Positions 24,701 through 31,742 of a stretch of DNA of 64,000 bases are shown here, piece after piece. The DNA comes from Planctomycetota bacterium. Its GTDB lineage: Bacteria; Planctomycetota; UBA11346. Position numbers and translations under genes: made by a program. The notes under the pieces are model-generated. The model saw only the letters and a program-made list of their open reading frames with translations, did no database searches and was not told the DNA's origin. The DNA lies in assembly GCA_016745075.1 (NCBI GenBank), contig JADGDD010000001.1, positions 435,125-499,124 of the forward strand, read 5' to 3'. Position 1 is the first letter of the stretch. The number at the start of each line of letters is the position of its first letter.

Positions 24701-25372
24701 TCTGGTGCAGATGGTGGTAGTGGTGGTGGCTCATCAGAAGCGCCGCCATACCCACCGTTGGCCCAAATTAATATTGTGAAAATGGAGCAAGAGTATATTG
24801 CTGATCGTACCATGTTGGTGCGTTCAACGACACTTATGGCTGAGCAGGATGGCTTATTACAATTATTAGAAGAATTGTCAGGGCATACCAAAGAAGGTAC
24901 TCGCCCAGCGGTCTTGCTGAGCCGTGTGCGCCTAGCAATGAAGGGGGCCGCTCGTCAATTGGCTGGAAGTGATTTCGGAACACAAGTGCAACATCATCAC
25001 CTTTTGGCCATAGGCGGATTAGATCGCCTATTGCGTGAAGCAAAATATTCTGTTCCACCACCTAGTTCTGGTGAAGGTCAAGAGCAGCAGCAGCAGGACG
25101 ACAATAGCACAGAACAATCAGAACAAAATGCTGAGAGTGAAAAGCAGGGGGAAGCAAGTAGCCAATCTGCTGGTCAACAAGCGAGTAATGCTGCTCAAGG
25201 AAGCGGTGGAGAGGACGGCATACCAACAGACATAAATGATGAGCAACGAGATATGCTGTTGAATTTACCACCCGCTCTTCGTCGAAAATTAATAGAAGCT
25301 CTTAATCAAGATATACCGCCGGCAGGGATTGAATTGTATCAACGTTATTTACAAGAATTGGAGCGAGAATGA
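21758..25372 (+). CDS. DUF4175-type giant membrane protein
   Basis: A 1204-residue protein with three membrane helices near the N-terminus (about 22-42, 48-72 and 130-155), then beta-rich extracytoplasmic domains (about 175-480) with an Ig-like character. After these come long Gln/Ala/Lys/Glu-rich coiled coils (about 500-940) and a low-complexity Gln/Ser/Glu tail (about 1105-1160). The layout matches the DUF4175 family often found in clusters with MoxR and DUF58 genes. It overlaps the next gene by 4 bases. No enzymatic motif is seen; a structural or envelope-integrity role is plausible but not shown. The ribosome binding site is weak, with only AAGGGG about 14 bases before the ATG. Confidence 0.8.
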   Translation: MQPTRFLSRVRSRLRTMVLLSGVARLLSVVLLASLCLILSDYVWELPDVARVVVLISGAILLVVFIVRLLLSPLLLSYDDGDLARFVEEKIPSLDGLLFSVLDKVVLNAEQKARLDGLLNEDAVRRMVPAPLLPRLATIAVCMLCISFGSAVLFADLCGVALQRTFFPWIQVEWPRVDTLSVSCSQVVIAEGDPARLDIHRLTGDAETVTVAWSGGSQRFTSTTGQWSVPVFLSRGVHQVHIQAGDSYPVFQELRIVRRPTIQALQMTVTPPSYSGLSQTNYESFTMDVLAGSHIDFVITAQADRLSQDTGVRSFQDIYLKDVDAGTEIELSPVAGGDSDGQYQWTGSYSVLESRTVVLSCIDEDGIHGRENEYFIDVLADKVPLTHIEGLVSNEAVTVAADIPVSLHADDDYGVAVCELFHQSRTEEDIADRAIHMVPIAGRPKQVRSDWTITIADYAKEGDECAFYSQATDANDQTGPGIGRSDTLVVRVVSSAELRRELERLLGEARDRVDQARRKARQVADISTTEDRTAFTTALRELLPPARMADEQLQRIIKRWHVNKLQSEDCAPAEQAREILWNDVLVQLGTVTDIKAVELIDARLLIVYDLLDSMLNAGDLLRDLGRFLDREKRLRKQAGALLVQYIVNPTDTTIQNRLQHVAEDQKQLSQRVLQWEQRIQSHTGVQYKEASTFVQNNPMARRLSNASHLLADSEKAQAAVAVQDAVIADMQALYDMLRGSQPDAEQLAQDLEALAGKQEALAERIEDGQSLRLAKKQQQALEKELSELMKQASEEVKKSLEAAQQAQQQAQKSASQKNRKEAGEQAQTAAHLLKKAANQAQQEADGSQEQEKESPADEKTDVLQTLRTCYDKQQTVVSEIVDLLKQKSLTLAGKRRLQTCAQTEQTIRTLLADKVLPLIEKEVIIRWAVKRVDGTLEQSRVRLASGMCDNDAARLAWRGLRQLGALIAATEELPDPETEQVSGADGGSGGGSSEAPPYPPLAQINIVKMEQEYIADRTMLVRSTTLMAEQDGLLQLLEELSGHTKEGTRPAVLLSRVRLAMKGAARQLAGSDFGTQVQHHHLLAIGGLDRLLREAKYSVPPPSSGEGQEQQQQDDNSTEQSEQNAESEKQGEASSQSAGQQASNAAQGSGGEDGIPTDINDEQRDMLLNLPPALRRKLIEALNQDIPPAGIELYQRYLQELERE

Positions 25373-26394
25373 AACCGATTGTCATAAATATGCTCCGTAT
25401 CTTTTTAGTTTTGTGTGTTCAATGTACTTTGATTACTCATGCTGTTGAATCTCGGGCTCTTGATGCAATTGTTGATAAGGGTTTAAAGGCCTTGGTGAGT
25501 CTACAGCGCCCAGATGGTGGCTTTGGTGCATCTCGGCTTGGCCCAGATTCTGTTGCTGGTATGGCTCTACTTGCAGGTGGACATACACCAACGCGTGGTC
25601 TGTATAAAGATGCGAGCCGTTTGTGTTTAGAGCGAGTATTGCGAGCCCAAGACGCAATGACTGGTTATTTGTCCGATAATGGCAACATGTATGATCATGG
25701 TTTTGCGACTTTATATTTGGCAGAGTGTTACGGTATGACACCAAATCCACGTATTCGTAAGGCTATTATTGGCGCGGTGAATGTTATTTACCGTTCCCAA
25801 AATCAGGAAGGGGGTTGGCGTTATGATCCAACTCCAAATGATGCGGATATTTCGGTGACGGTGTGTCAAATCAATGCGATTCGTTCGGTTTATAATGCTG
25901 GACTTGGCGGGGAACAGGCTCAGCAGGTCATTGCAAAGGCGCTAACCTATGTGCGTTCTTGTCATAATGGTAATGGTACCTTCCGTTACCGTGCTCAAGA
26001 TGGTGGTACGTGGGGGGCCAAAGGGGTTGAAGGAGTGCCGCGTACAGCTGCCGGAACGATGAGCCTCATGGGCGGTGGTGTTTATTCGACTGCTGATGCT
26101 GTTCTGAATGCCTCGCTTGCAAATTTGCGAGAACACGTTGTTGGTCATTTGCATAAATCGGCCCATTATTATTGGTATGGGCAATATTACGCATCACAGG
26201 CCATGTTTCATAGCGCGGACCGAGCAGACTGGAATCTCTATTGGAATGCAGCCTCAGAGCACATCATCGGTTTACAGCAGGCTAATGGCGTTTGGGCTGG
26301 CCCAGATGCTAACTTTGGCCCGTCTTACAATACCGCTTTTGCCCTTATCATTCTACAAATTCCCAATAACTACTTACCTATTTTCCAACGCTAA
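25369..26394 (+). CDS. Secreted prenyltransferase/squalene-cyclase-fold repeat protein
   Basis: A 341-residue protein with a signal peptide (about 1-24) and repeated alpha/alpha-toroid motifs: LQRPDGGFGASRLG, AQDAMTGYLSDNG, RSQNQEGGWRYDP, CHNGNGTFRYRAQDGG and GLQQANGVWAG. These QxxDGGW-like repeats define the terpene cyclase/prenyltransferase fold. The DxDD acid motif of real squalene-hopene cyclases is not visible, and the protein is about half the cyclase length, so it is probably a non-catalytic toroid. The 4-base overlap with the DUF4175 gene suggests a common complex in the periplasm. Confidence 0.85.
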   Translation: MKPIVINMLRIFLVLCVQCTLITHAVESRALDAIVDKGLKALVSLQRPDGGFGASRLGPDSVAGMALLAGGHTPTRGLYKDASRLCLERVLRAQDAMTGYLSDNGNMYDHGFATLYLAECYGMTPNPRIRKAIIGAVNVIYRSQNQEGGWRYDPTPNDADISVTVCQINAIRSVYNAGLGGEQAQQVIAKALTYVRSCHNGNGTFRYRAQDGGTWGAKGVEGVPRTAAGTMSLMGGGVYSTADAVLNASLANLREHVVGHLHKSAHYYWYGQYYASQAMFHSADRADWNLYWNAASEHIIGLQQANGVWAGPDANFGPSYNTAFALIILQIPNNYLPIFQR

Positions 26395-26453
26395 ATGTCA
26401 GAAACAAAGTTGTTCAATAGATGGTAGCTCCTCATATTTTCAAGAACCCTCAC

Positions 26454-26459
26454 TATAAT
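26454..26459 (+). promoter_or_regulatory. Putative -10 box before pheS
   Basis: A perfect TATAAT lies about 80 bases upstream of the pheS start. No good -35 hexamer is found at normal spacing. A GGCAAG/CTTGCC hairpin (near 26479-26494) follows in the leader, without a T-run typical of an attenuator. Confidence 0.3.
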
Positions 26460-26537
26460 CTCGTTTTTTTATCGTGACGGCAAGCAGGCTTGCCTCTCTC
26501 TATTAGTCATTAGCATGCGCACCCAGATGGAGATGGT

Positions 26538-27554
26538 ATGAGTTTGCAGGATGAGTTTGATGCGGTACGTAATGAAGGCTTAGCGGCTATTGCTGAAGCT
26601 GCTGACCTTGATGCTTTAGAACACGTGCGTATTGCGTACATGGGTCGCAATGGTCGTTTAAAAGATCTTGGACAAGCGTTTAAAGAAGCGGCATCAGAAG
26701 AAAAACGTACGCTCGGCAAAGCACTCAATGAGACGAATAATACTATCAAAGATGCCTTTAATGCTCGTAAAGAAGAACTCAGTACTCAGGTTGATACCGA
26801 ATCGATAGATATTACTGAACCACGCGTTCCTGTGCGCCGAGGAAGTATTCATCCAATCAGTCAAGTTGCTCAGGAAGTAGAAGCCGTCTTCACTAGTATG
26901 GGTTTTGATATAGTTGATGGGCCACACATTGAATCAGAAGAATTCAATTTTACCCGCCTCAATATTCCAGCAGATCACCCCGCACGTGATGCTCAAGATA
27001 CGTTCTGGTTATCAAATGGTTCTTTATTGCGGACCCATACCAGTTCTGTGCAAAGCCGTACCTACCCAAGTCTTGCCGACACAATTGGTGAAGCACCAAT
27101 TAGAAAAGTGGTGGTTGGCAAAGTCTTTCGTTACGAAGAAGTAGACTCGACTCATGATAATACTTTCTCACAAGTGGAAGGTTTTATGGTGGATAAAAAT
27201 ATCACTGTAGCACATCTTGTGGGTACGTTGAAAACTATGATTAGCGCTGTTTTAAAACGTGATGATGTAGAAGTTCGATTGCGCCCAAGCTTTTTCCCAT
27301 TCGTAGAGCCTGGCTTTGAAGTGGACGTGCGTGCACCAGGTGCTGAAGGCCGTTTTAAAAACTGGGTTGAATTACTTGGTTGTGGTATGATTCATCCTGA
27401 GGTACTGCGTAAAGGTGGGATCGACCCAGATATATACCAAGGTTTTGCCTTTGGTCTGGGACTTGAACGTCTCACTATGATTCGTCACAACATCAACGAC
27501 ATACGTCTCTTTAATGGTGCGGATTTACGAGGCTTGCAACAGTTCGGCGCTTAA
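26538..27554 (+). CDS. pheS: Phenylalanyl-tRNA synthetase alpha subunit
   Basis: A 338-residue class II synthetase subunit carrying the catalytic site. The N-terminal coiled coil (about 1-85) binds tRNA. Catalytic blocks are HPISQVAQEVEAVFTSMGFDIVDGPHIESEEFNFTRLN, DTFWL, LLRTHTSSVQSR, GKVFRYEEVDSTHDNTFSQVEG and motif 3 GFAFGLGLERLTMIRHNINDIR. GGAG lies just before the ATG. The beta subunit gene pheT, usually next in line, is absent: the following gene, ispD, is on the other strand. The operon seems split in this organism. Confidence 0.96.
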   Translation: MSLQDEFDAVRNEGLAAIAEAADLDALEHVRIAYMGRNGRLKDLGQAFKEAASEEKRTLGKALNETNNTIKDAFNARKEELSTQVDTESIDITEPRVPVRRGSIHPISQVAQEVEAVFTSMGFDIVDGPHIESEEFNFTRLNIPADHPARDAQDTFWLSNGSLLRTHTSSVQSRTYPSLADTIGEAPIRKVVVGKVFRYEEVDSTHDNTFSQVEGFMVDKNITVAHLVGTLKTMISAVLKRDDVEVRLRPSFFPFVEPGFEVDVRAPGAEGRFKNWVELLGCGMIHPEVLRKGGIDPDIYQGFAFGLGLERLTMIRHNINDIRLFNGADLRGLQQFGA

Positions 27555-27567
27555 CGTTTGGCGAGAA

Positions 27568-28248
27568 TCATTTATCTACTAAATTTTCTGCAAGTGCCCA
27601 GTCTTCTGGTGTTGTTATTTTAATGTTATGTGGATGTCCAGGAACAATGGCTACCTGATGCCCAGCTCGTTCCATGACTTCAGCATCATCAGTGCACGAC
27701 CAGTTTTCTGAGATAGCTTGGGCGAATGCTTTTTTGCCTGCGGTATACTCGAGACCCTGTGGTGTTTGTGCAAAATAGACATGATCTCGGTTTATTGTTT
27801 TTTTAACCGTTGTCCCCTGTGCGTATTTAACGGTTGAATGTGAAGGTAGGGCAACCACGCAGGCGGTGTGGGTGTGCAGACTTTTTTGACAGGCTTGAAT
27901 ACAGTCACTGGTGACTAAGGGGCGAGCGGCATCATGGATTAGGATGCTGCTACAGGTATGTGGTACATGCTCAAGGCCGGCAGCAACGCTGTGCATACGG
28001 GTTTTCCCACCAGCACAGACGATAATTGGGAAAGGGAATGATTCTTGGGCGAGTGCTTCTTCAATAATGGGTTTACCGCTTGCGTTGGTTGGAATAACGC
28101 AGGCAGAAATATGCGATTGAAAAACGTCAAGGCAGCGCAAGAAAACAAGTCGGCCAGCTAGTGGCAGAAATTGTTTTGGAGTATCGCTACCAAAACGTGT
28201 TCCGTTTCCAGCGGCTGGAAGAATTAAACAGCAAGTGTGTGTTGTCAC
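27568..28248 (-). CDS. ispD: 2-C-methyl-D-erythritol 4-phosphate cytidylyltransferase
   Basis: A 226-residue enzyme of the MEP isoprenoid pathway, joining CTP and methylerythritol phosphate. Motifs: LPAAGNGTRFGSDTPKQFLPLAG (nucleotide binding) near residue 10, ILIHDAARPLV near 100 and FTAQTP-like YFAQTPQGLEY, then TDDAEVMERAGHQVAIVPG near 185. The N-terminal block lacks no key residue. It starts 2 bases after the TPR gene and is the last gene of that run. No ispF is beside it. Confidence 0.95.
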   Translation of the reverse strand: MTTHTCCLILPAAGNGTRFGSDTPKQFLPLAGRLVFLRCLDVFQSHISACVIPTNASGKPIIEEALAQESFPFPIIVCAGGKTRMHSVAAGLEHVPHTCSSILIHDAARPLVTSDCIQACQKSLHTHTACVVALPSHSTVKYAQGTTVKKTINRDHVYFAQTPQGLEYTAGKKAFAQAISENWSCTDDAEVMERAGHQVAIVPGHPHNIKITTPEDWALAENLVDK

Positions 28249-28250
28249 GT

Positions 28251-30056
28251 TTAACGTTTACTCTTTTTACTATCGAGTGCGGCATCTTTGTGTGTTTGCT
28301 GTTCAGCTGGTTGTGGCATTAAGGTTTCATCCGCAGGACGATTGTTAGCAGTGGTTTCTGATTTTGATTTATAACCGCCGCTCCCCGGCCCTTTTTCAAG
28401 TGGGTTTGTTCGTGGAGCAATTGTTTTGGGCATTAAGGTTTCGTCTTTAAGTGGAGACCCTAATGGGTTTGATGTAGCAGGATTGGTAGGGCGAGCAGGG
28501 CCTTTCTTTAAGGCAAAGAAGAGTGAGCTTAAGATAAGGGCTCCCCACACTATAAGTGAAAGCGGTTGGCTCCATGCTCCACTGGCTCCATAATTACCTA
28601 AAATTAATGACCAAGCTTGTTTGCTAAAGGTGTTCCATGAAACGGCGTGCCAGCCCGCTGCGTAAGCGTGTTGAGCATCGCGCTGGCTTTCTCGTGCAAG
28701 GAAATGCTGACGAGCAACAAGATCACCTTGGTCGGCAATCGTTTTATAATTATCACGGGCATTATCTTGAGCTACAGCAAGTGCCTCTTTGTTTTCAGGA
28801 AAGGACTGTAAGAGAATATCTGCTTTCGTTGACCACATATGGCCAAGGAAATAGGTAGCGTTGTTGATTTCGATATTTCCTGTTTCACGGGCACGAGTCA
28901 GAGAAGTAATTGCTTCATTGCAATCTAAAAGAGCTTGTTCTGGATCAGCGTCAGCTCGTAGTTGGGCAAGATGCCAGCGAGATATCGCTCGTGCGGAATC
29001 AGTAATAACGGTACTACCGAGACTCTCAAAAATAGGCCCAATACGATCGGTTGCTTGTGTGCCAACATAAGCACTGAGGAGGTTACTCGTGGTTGCTGCA
29101 GAGCGGTGCCCAAGTTCTTGGGCTTGTTCTAAAGCGGTACGGGCATCTTCAAAATGATGGAGTTCTGGTTTGACTTCTGTTTCGAGAATATGAGCTGCAC
29201 CGAGTGCGGCTGCAACTTCTGCGTTGTCTGGTAATAAGCGTTGGGCTTCGCTCAAAGCGGGTATGGCAGCACTGCTATCATTCATTTGTAGAGCAACAAT
29301 GCCAAATCCGAAGCGAGCATTGCCGTTTCTGGGGTTCTTTTTGATGGCTGTGGAAAAATGCAAGCGCGCTTCAGGCAGTTCGTCAAGATTCCACAGGGCG
29401 ATGCCTCTGTTATAATGGAGTTCACTGAGTACTTCTGGGTAAGCGGTGCGTTCATCTACTTTGCCTAATGCACGTTCCAATTTGGCTGCTGCTGTTTTCC
29501 AGTCGCCATTTTGACAGGCGAGCACCGCTTGCAGATTGAGCATGGATGAAGTGATCTTATTGCCGGCGGCTTTAACAGCACGGGCTAGAAACTCTTTTGC
29601 TTCATCATGGCGGCCAGCAGCCATGGCGCAACGAGCGCCAAGCATGTGTAACCGGCCATTTTTATCTTGGGTCTTGTAGCGCTCGTAGAAACTAATGCCT
29701 TTTTCTAGGCGTTTTCCTTCAAGAAGAAAACCAAGTACAATCAACTCATAGGGCCGTGCTTTTGCAGAGTTAATTTTTCTGGCAGAGCTGGCGGCAAGGA
29801 TACCTTTTGCGTACCAACTTTCAGTGTTGTCTTGAGCAAGCAGCCCTTTGCGATAATAGTAATTTGCTAAGGCAATATGAGCCTGTGGCCAGCGTGGATA
29901 CTGTTTACAGAGCTGTTCAGCTTGAGGGACCGCTTCTGCCTTATCTGATGCAAGCATACGTTCTATCGGTTGCCAGGTGCTCTCGTTCGGAACGCTAGCA
30001 GCTAAGATGATGGCGAGCGGGAAGCAAAGAAGGAGTAAAGTACGAGTAATGTTCAT
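28251..30056 (-). CDS. TPR-repeat membrane protein with DETLMP tail motifs
   Basis: A 601-residue protein. It has a signal peptide (about 1-22), then many tetratricopeptide-type helices (for example YNRGIALWNLDELPEARLHFSTAIKKNPRNGNARFGFG near 215-250) and a single membrane helix near 500-520 (LSLIVWGALILSSLFFAL). A basic, disordered C-terminal tail of about 80 residues follows and should be cytoplasmic. The tail carries the motif DETLMP twice (KDETLMPKTIAP and ADETLMPQPAEQ). Identical threonine motifs in a disordered tail are typical of phosphorylation or FHA-docking sites; that is inference. It lies 28 bases after the lipoprotein gene and 2 before ispD. TPR part probably binds proteins in the periplasm. 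Confidence 0.8.
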   Translation of the reverse strand: MNITRTLLLLCFPLAIILAASVPNESTWQPIERMLASDKAEAVPQAEQLCKQYPRWPQAHIALANYYYRKGLLAQDNTESWYAKGILAASSARKINSAKARPYELIVLGFLLEGKRLEKGISFYERYKTQDKNGRLHMLGARCAMAAGRHDEAKEFLARAVKAAGNKITSSMLNLQAVLACQNGDWKTAAAKLERALGKVDERTAYPEVLSELHYNRGIALWNLDELPEARLHFSTAIKKNPRNGNARFGFGIVALQMNDSSAAIPALSEAQRLLPDNAEVAAALGAAHILETEVKPELHHFEDARTALEQAQELGHRSAATTSNLLSAYVGTQATDRIGPIFESLGSTVITDSARAISRWHLAQLRADADPEQALLDCNEAITSLTRARETGNIEINNATYFLGHMWSTKADILLQSFPENKEALAVAQDNARDNYKTIADQGDLVARQHFLARESQRDAQHAYAAGWHAVSWNTFSKQAWSLILGNYGASGAWSQPLSLIVWGALILSSLFFALKKGPARPTNPATSNPLGSPLKDETLMPKTIAPRTNPLEKGPGSGGYKSKSETTANNRPADETLMPQPAEQQTHKDAALDSKKSKR

Positions 30057-30083
30057 AGAGGGGGGTATTCCAATAGTAGTGAG

Positions 30084-30608
30084 CTATTCAGGAGACACAT
30101 CCTGCCGTGGTGCTGGTGTGGTGAGCGCCTGAGTAGAGCTATTTGTTTCCAAGGGCAATGCATACCCTGACTTACGCGCAAGTAAATCGAGTTTTTCATC
30201 TGAGAGGACTTCTATTCGCTCTCCGTTGTGAGATTGTGGTATTTGAACATGAGTAAGCATCTTGTTTTCTGCTATGTAAGTCCCTGGCAGTAGGACGTCA
30301 GAGCAAATATCAAAGGGGAAGCGCTGCCACCAAACGAGTGGAGAACGAATGTCTTGCTGGAGTCTGTGGAGTCGTCCGTCGGGGTCTCTAGTCCATGCAA
30401 GAACACGAATGTGTTGAGCTTGGCCACCACTGCGGAGAATGTGCTGAGGTAATGGTTCTACGGGGCCACCATTCACACTGCCAATGATGAGTTGTTTACT
30501 CGTCTCGTCTTGTGCTACCTGTTGGATCTGTGTTTCGGCACGATGCTCTATGCAGGAGCAGAGGCAACAACCGAAAAGCATAATGAGGACGAGTGAAGAG
30601 TAGCGCAT
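30084..30608 (-). CDS. Putative lipoprotein of unknown function
   Basis: A 174-residue protein with a signal peptide and a Cys-rich lipobox region (LFGCCLCSC, lipidated Cys near 19), then a small beta-type domain (about 40-150) with RVLAWTRDPDGRLHRLQQDI and GTYIAENKMLTHVQIP. I recognise no family. Its start overlaps the stop of the upstream membrane-protein gene (TAATG), so translation is coupled. The context of membrane and TPR genes suggests an envelope complex. Confidence 0.72.
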   Translation of the reverse strand: MRYSSLVLIMLFGCCLCSCIEHRAETQIQQVAQDETSKQLIIGSVNGGPVEPLPQHILRSGGQAQHIRVLAWTRDPDGRLHRLQQDIRSPLVWWQRFPFDICSDVLLPGTYIAENKMLTHVQIPQSHNGERIEVLSDEKLDLLARKSGYALPLETNSSTQALTTPAPRQDVSPE

Positions 30609-31390
30609 TAGTATTGGCTAATCCCATTGTTTTTATTGGGTGTGGTGTTGCCGATATCCATTTCAGTTTCAATGGTACTTTTTGTGTTTTGTTCGGCAGT
30701 GATGTCTTGATAGGTGTCTTCGCTTACTGGTATCGTATCCAGTGTCGTTCTGGTTTCGCTTGTTGCGAGGGGGTTCCGAGAGCGAATCACTGTAAGCACG
30801 AATCCAATCAATACATATATGAGCAAGAGCATGGTTTGCCCTTTGAATATTTGCTCAGAGAGCGCGTGCTGCTCGTCAAAGGATGCTCGTAAGCTGATCA
30901 GCTGGTCCGGTTCTGGAGCAGTGTGTTGTTGTGGTGCTGGTGTGGGTGGGTTTGCAGTCGGTGGTTCTGCTGCTGTTGCTACTGTTGTTTGTGGGTTAGT
31001 CGGCGCCTGTGGTTGCACTCTATTCTTTGTTTCAGCCTGAGCTGCATACAGTTCGTCTCGTACTTCAGCTGTACGAGATTGGGCATAGTGCGCTAGTCCT
31101 TGAGAAATGATAAGCGCAAGAAGCAGTGCCGTATTGATCAATGTGAGAATAGGCTGTTTCTGTCGTATGGTGGAAATGGTGAGAAAAAGTAAATTGCAGC
31201 CTATTATTCCGCACAGAATCCATCCCCAGGTCAGCCAATTACCAAGAATATTACCGAAGAGGACACCTGCATCAGGGCGTTCAATTACTCCGCTAAAGAG
31301 GGTCGGTGCGACTAAAGCTCCCAACAGAACATTGCATAGTGCCCAAGCGGCTGCGCAGACTAAAATAATAATCCAAAAAAAAGTTCTCAT
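30608..31390 (-). CDS. DUF4149-like membrane protein with Pro-rich linker
   Basis: A 260-residue protein with three N-terminal membrane helices (about 4-28, 45-68 and 78-100), a Pro/Ala/Thr-rich loop (about 125-160) and a fourth helix near 185-205. A Thr/Glu-rich C-terminal tail of about 50 residues follows. The segment ALVAPTLFSGVIERPDAGVLFGNILGNW resembles the DUF4149/TMEM205-like pattern of a phenylalanine-containing first loop; I hold that assignment loosely. The start at 31390 is favoured by AGGA seven bases upstream over the longer reading to 31408. Confidence 0.7.
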   Translation of the reverse strand: MRTFFWIIILVCAAAWALCNVLLGALVAPTLFSGVIERPDAGVLFGNILGNWLTWGWILCGIIGCNLLFLTISTIRQKQPILTLINTALLLALIISQGLAHYAQSRTAEVRDELYAAQAETKNRVQPQAPTNPQTTVATAAEPPTANPPTPAPQQHTAPEPDQLISLRASFDEQHALSEQIFKGQTMLLLIYVLIGFVLTVIRSRNPLATSETRTTLDTIPVSEDTYQDITAEQNTKSTIETEMDIGNTTPNKNNGISQY

Positions 31391-31444
31391 GAAATTCCTG
31401 TATAACAATTGTACGAAACGAGGAGGTAATGGAGACGAATGTGA

Positions 31445-31711
31445 TTATGGAATAACATCATCTAGTGCGCTAAGAGCGAGCATCTGTGAACAAGGAATAG
31501 AACATTTGAGGCGGTTTGGCCGGATGCCAATGCTTTTGGCTTCCATGCTGTATACATCTTTGGTGCTGTTGGCTTCGTTCTGATCGTGTACATCTACGTT
31601 TTCAAGATTCATAAAACCACCCTCAACTGAACGCAGTGTTCCGTAGATGAGGTAATTGTTACACAGATCAATAACGACCTCCCGGTCAATGAATGTAGTG
31701 AGGTAATCCAT
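31445..31711 (-). CDS. LSm (Sm-like) domain protein, not Hfq
   Basis: An 88-residue protein starting MDYLTTFIDREVVIDLCNNYLIYGTLRSVEGGFMNLENVDVHD, which matches the Sm1 motif (VVIDLxxxxxxxGTLxSVxxxMNLxLxxV). A second, weaker Sm2-like part is MEAKSIGIRPNRLKCSIPCSQM. It lacks the Hfq KHA box, so it is an Sm/LSm paralogue of the archaeal kind. Such proteins form rings that bind RNA. It sits 31 bases after the DHH phosphoesterase gene on the same strand, which may point to RNA metabolism. The start at 31711 is chosen by homology; the frame stays open into the DHH gene. Ribosome binding site weak. Confidence 0.72.
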   Translation of the reverse strand: MDYLTTFIDREVVIDLCNNYLIYGTLRSVEGGFMNLENVDVHDQNEANSTKDVYSMEAKSIGIRPNRLKCSIPCSQMLALSALDDVIP

Positions 31712-31742
31712 GGGTATTTGTCTGCTCTCGTTCTTTTCTCGT

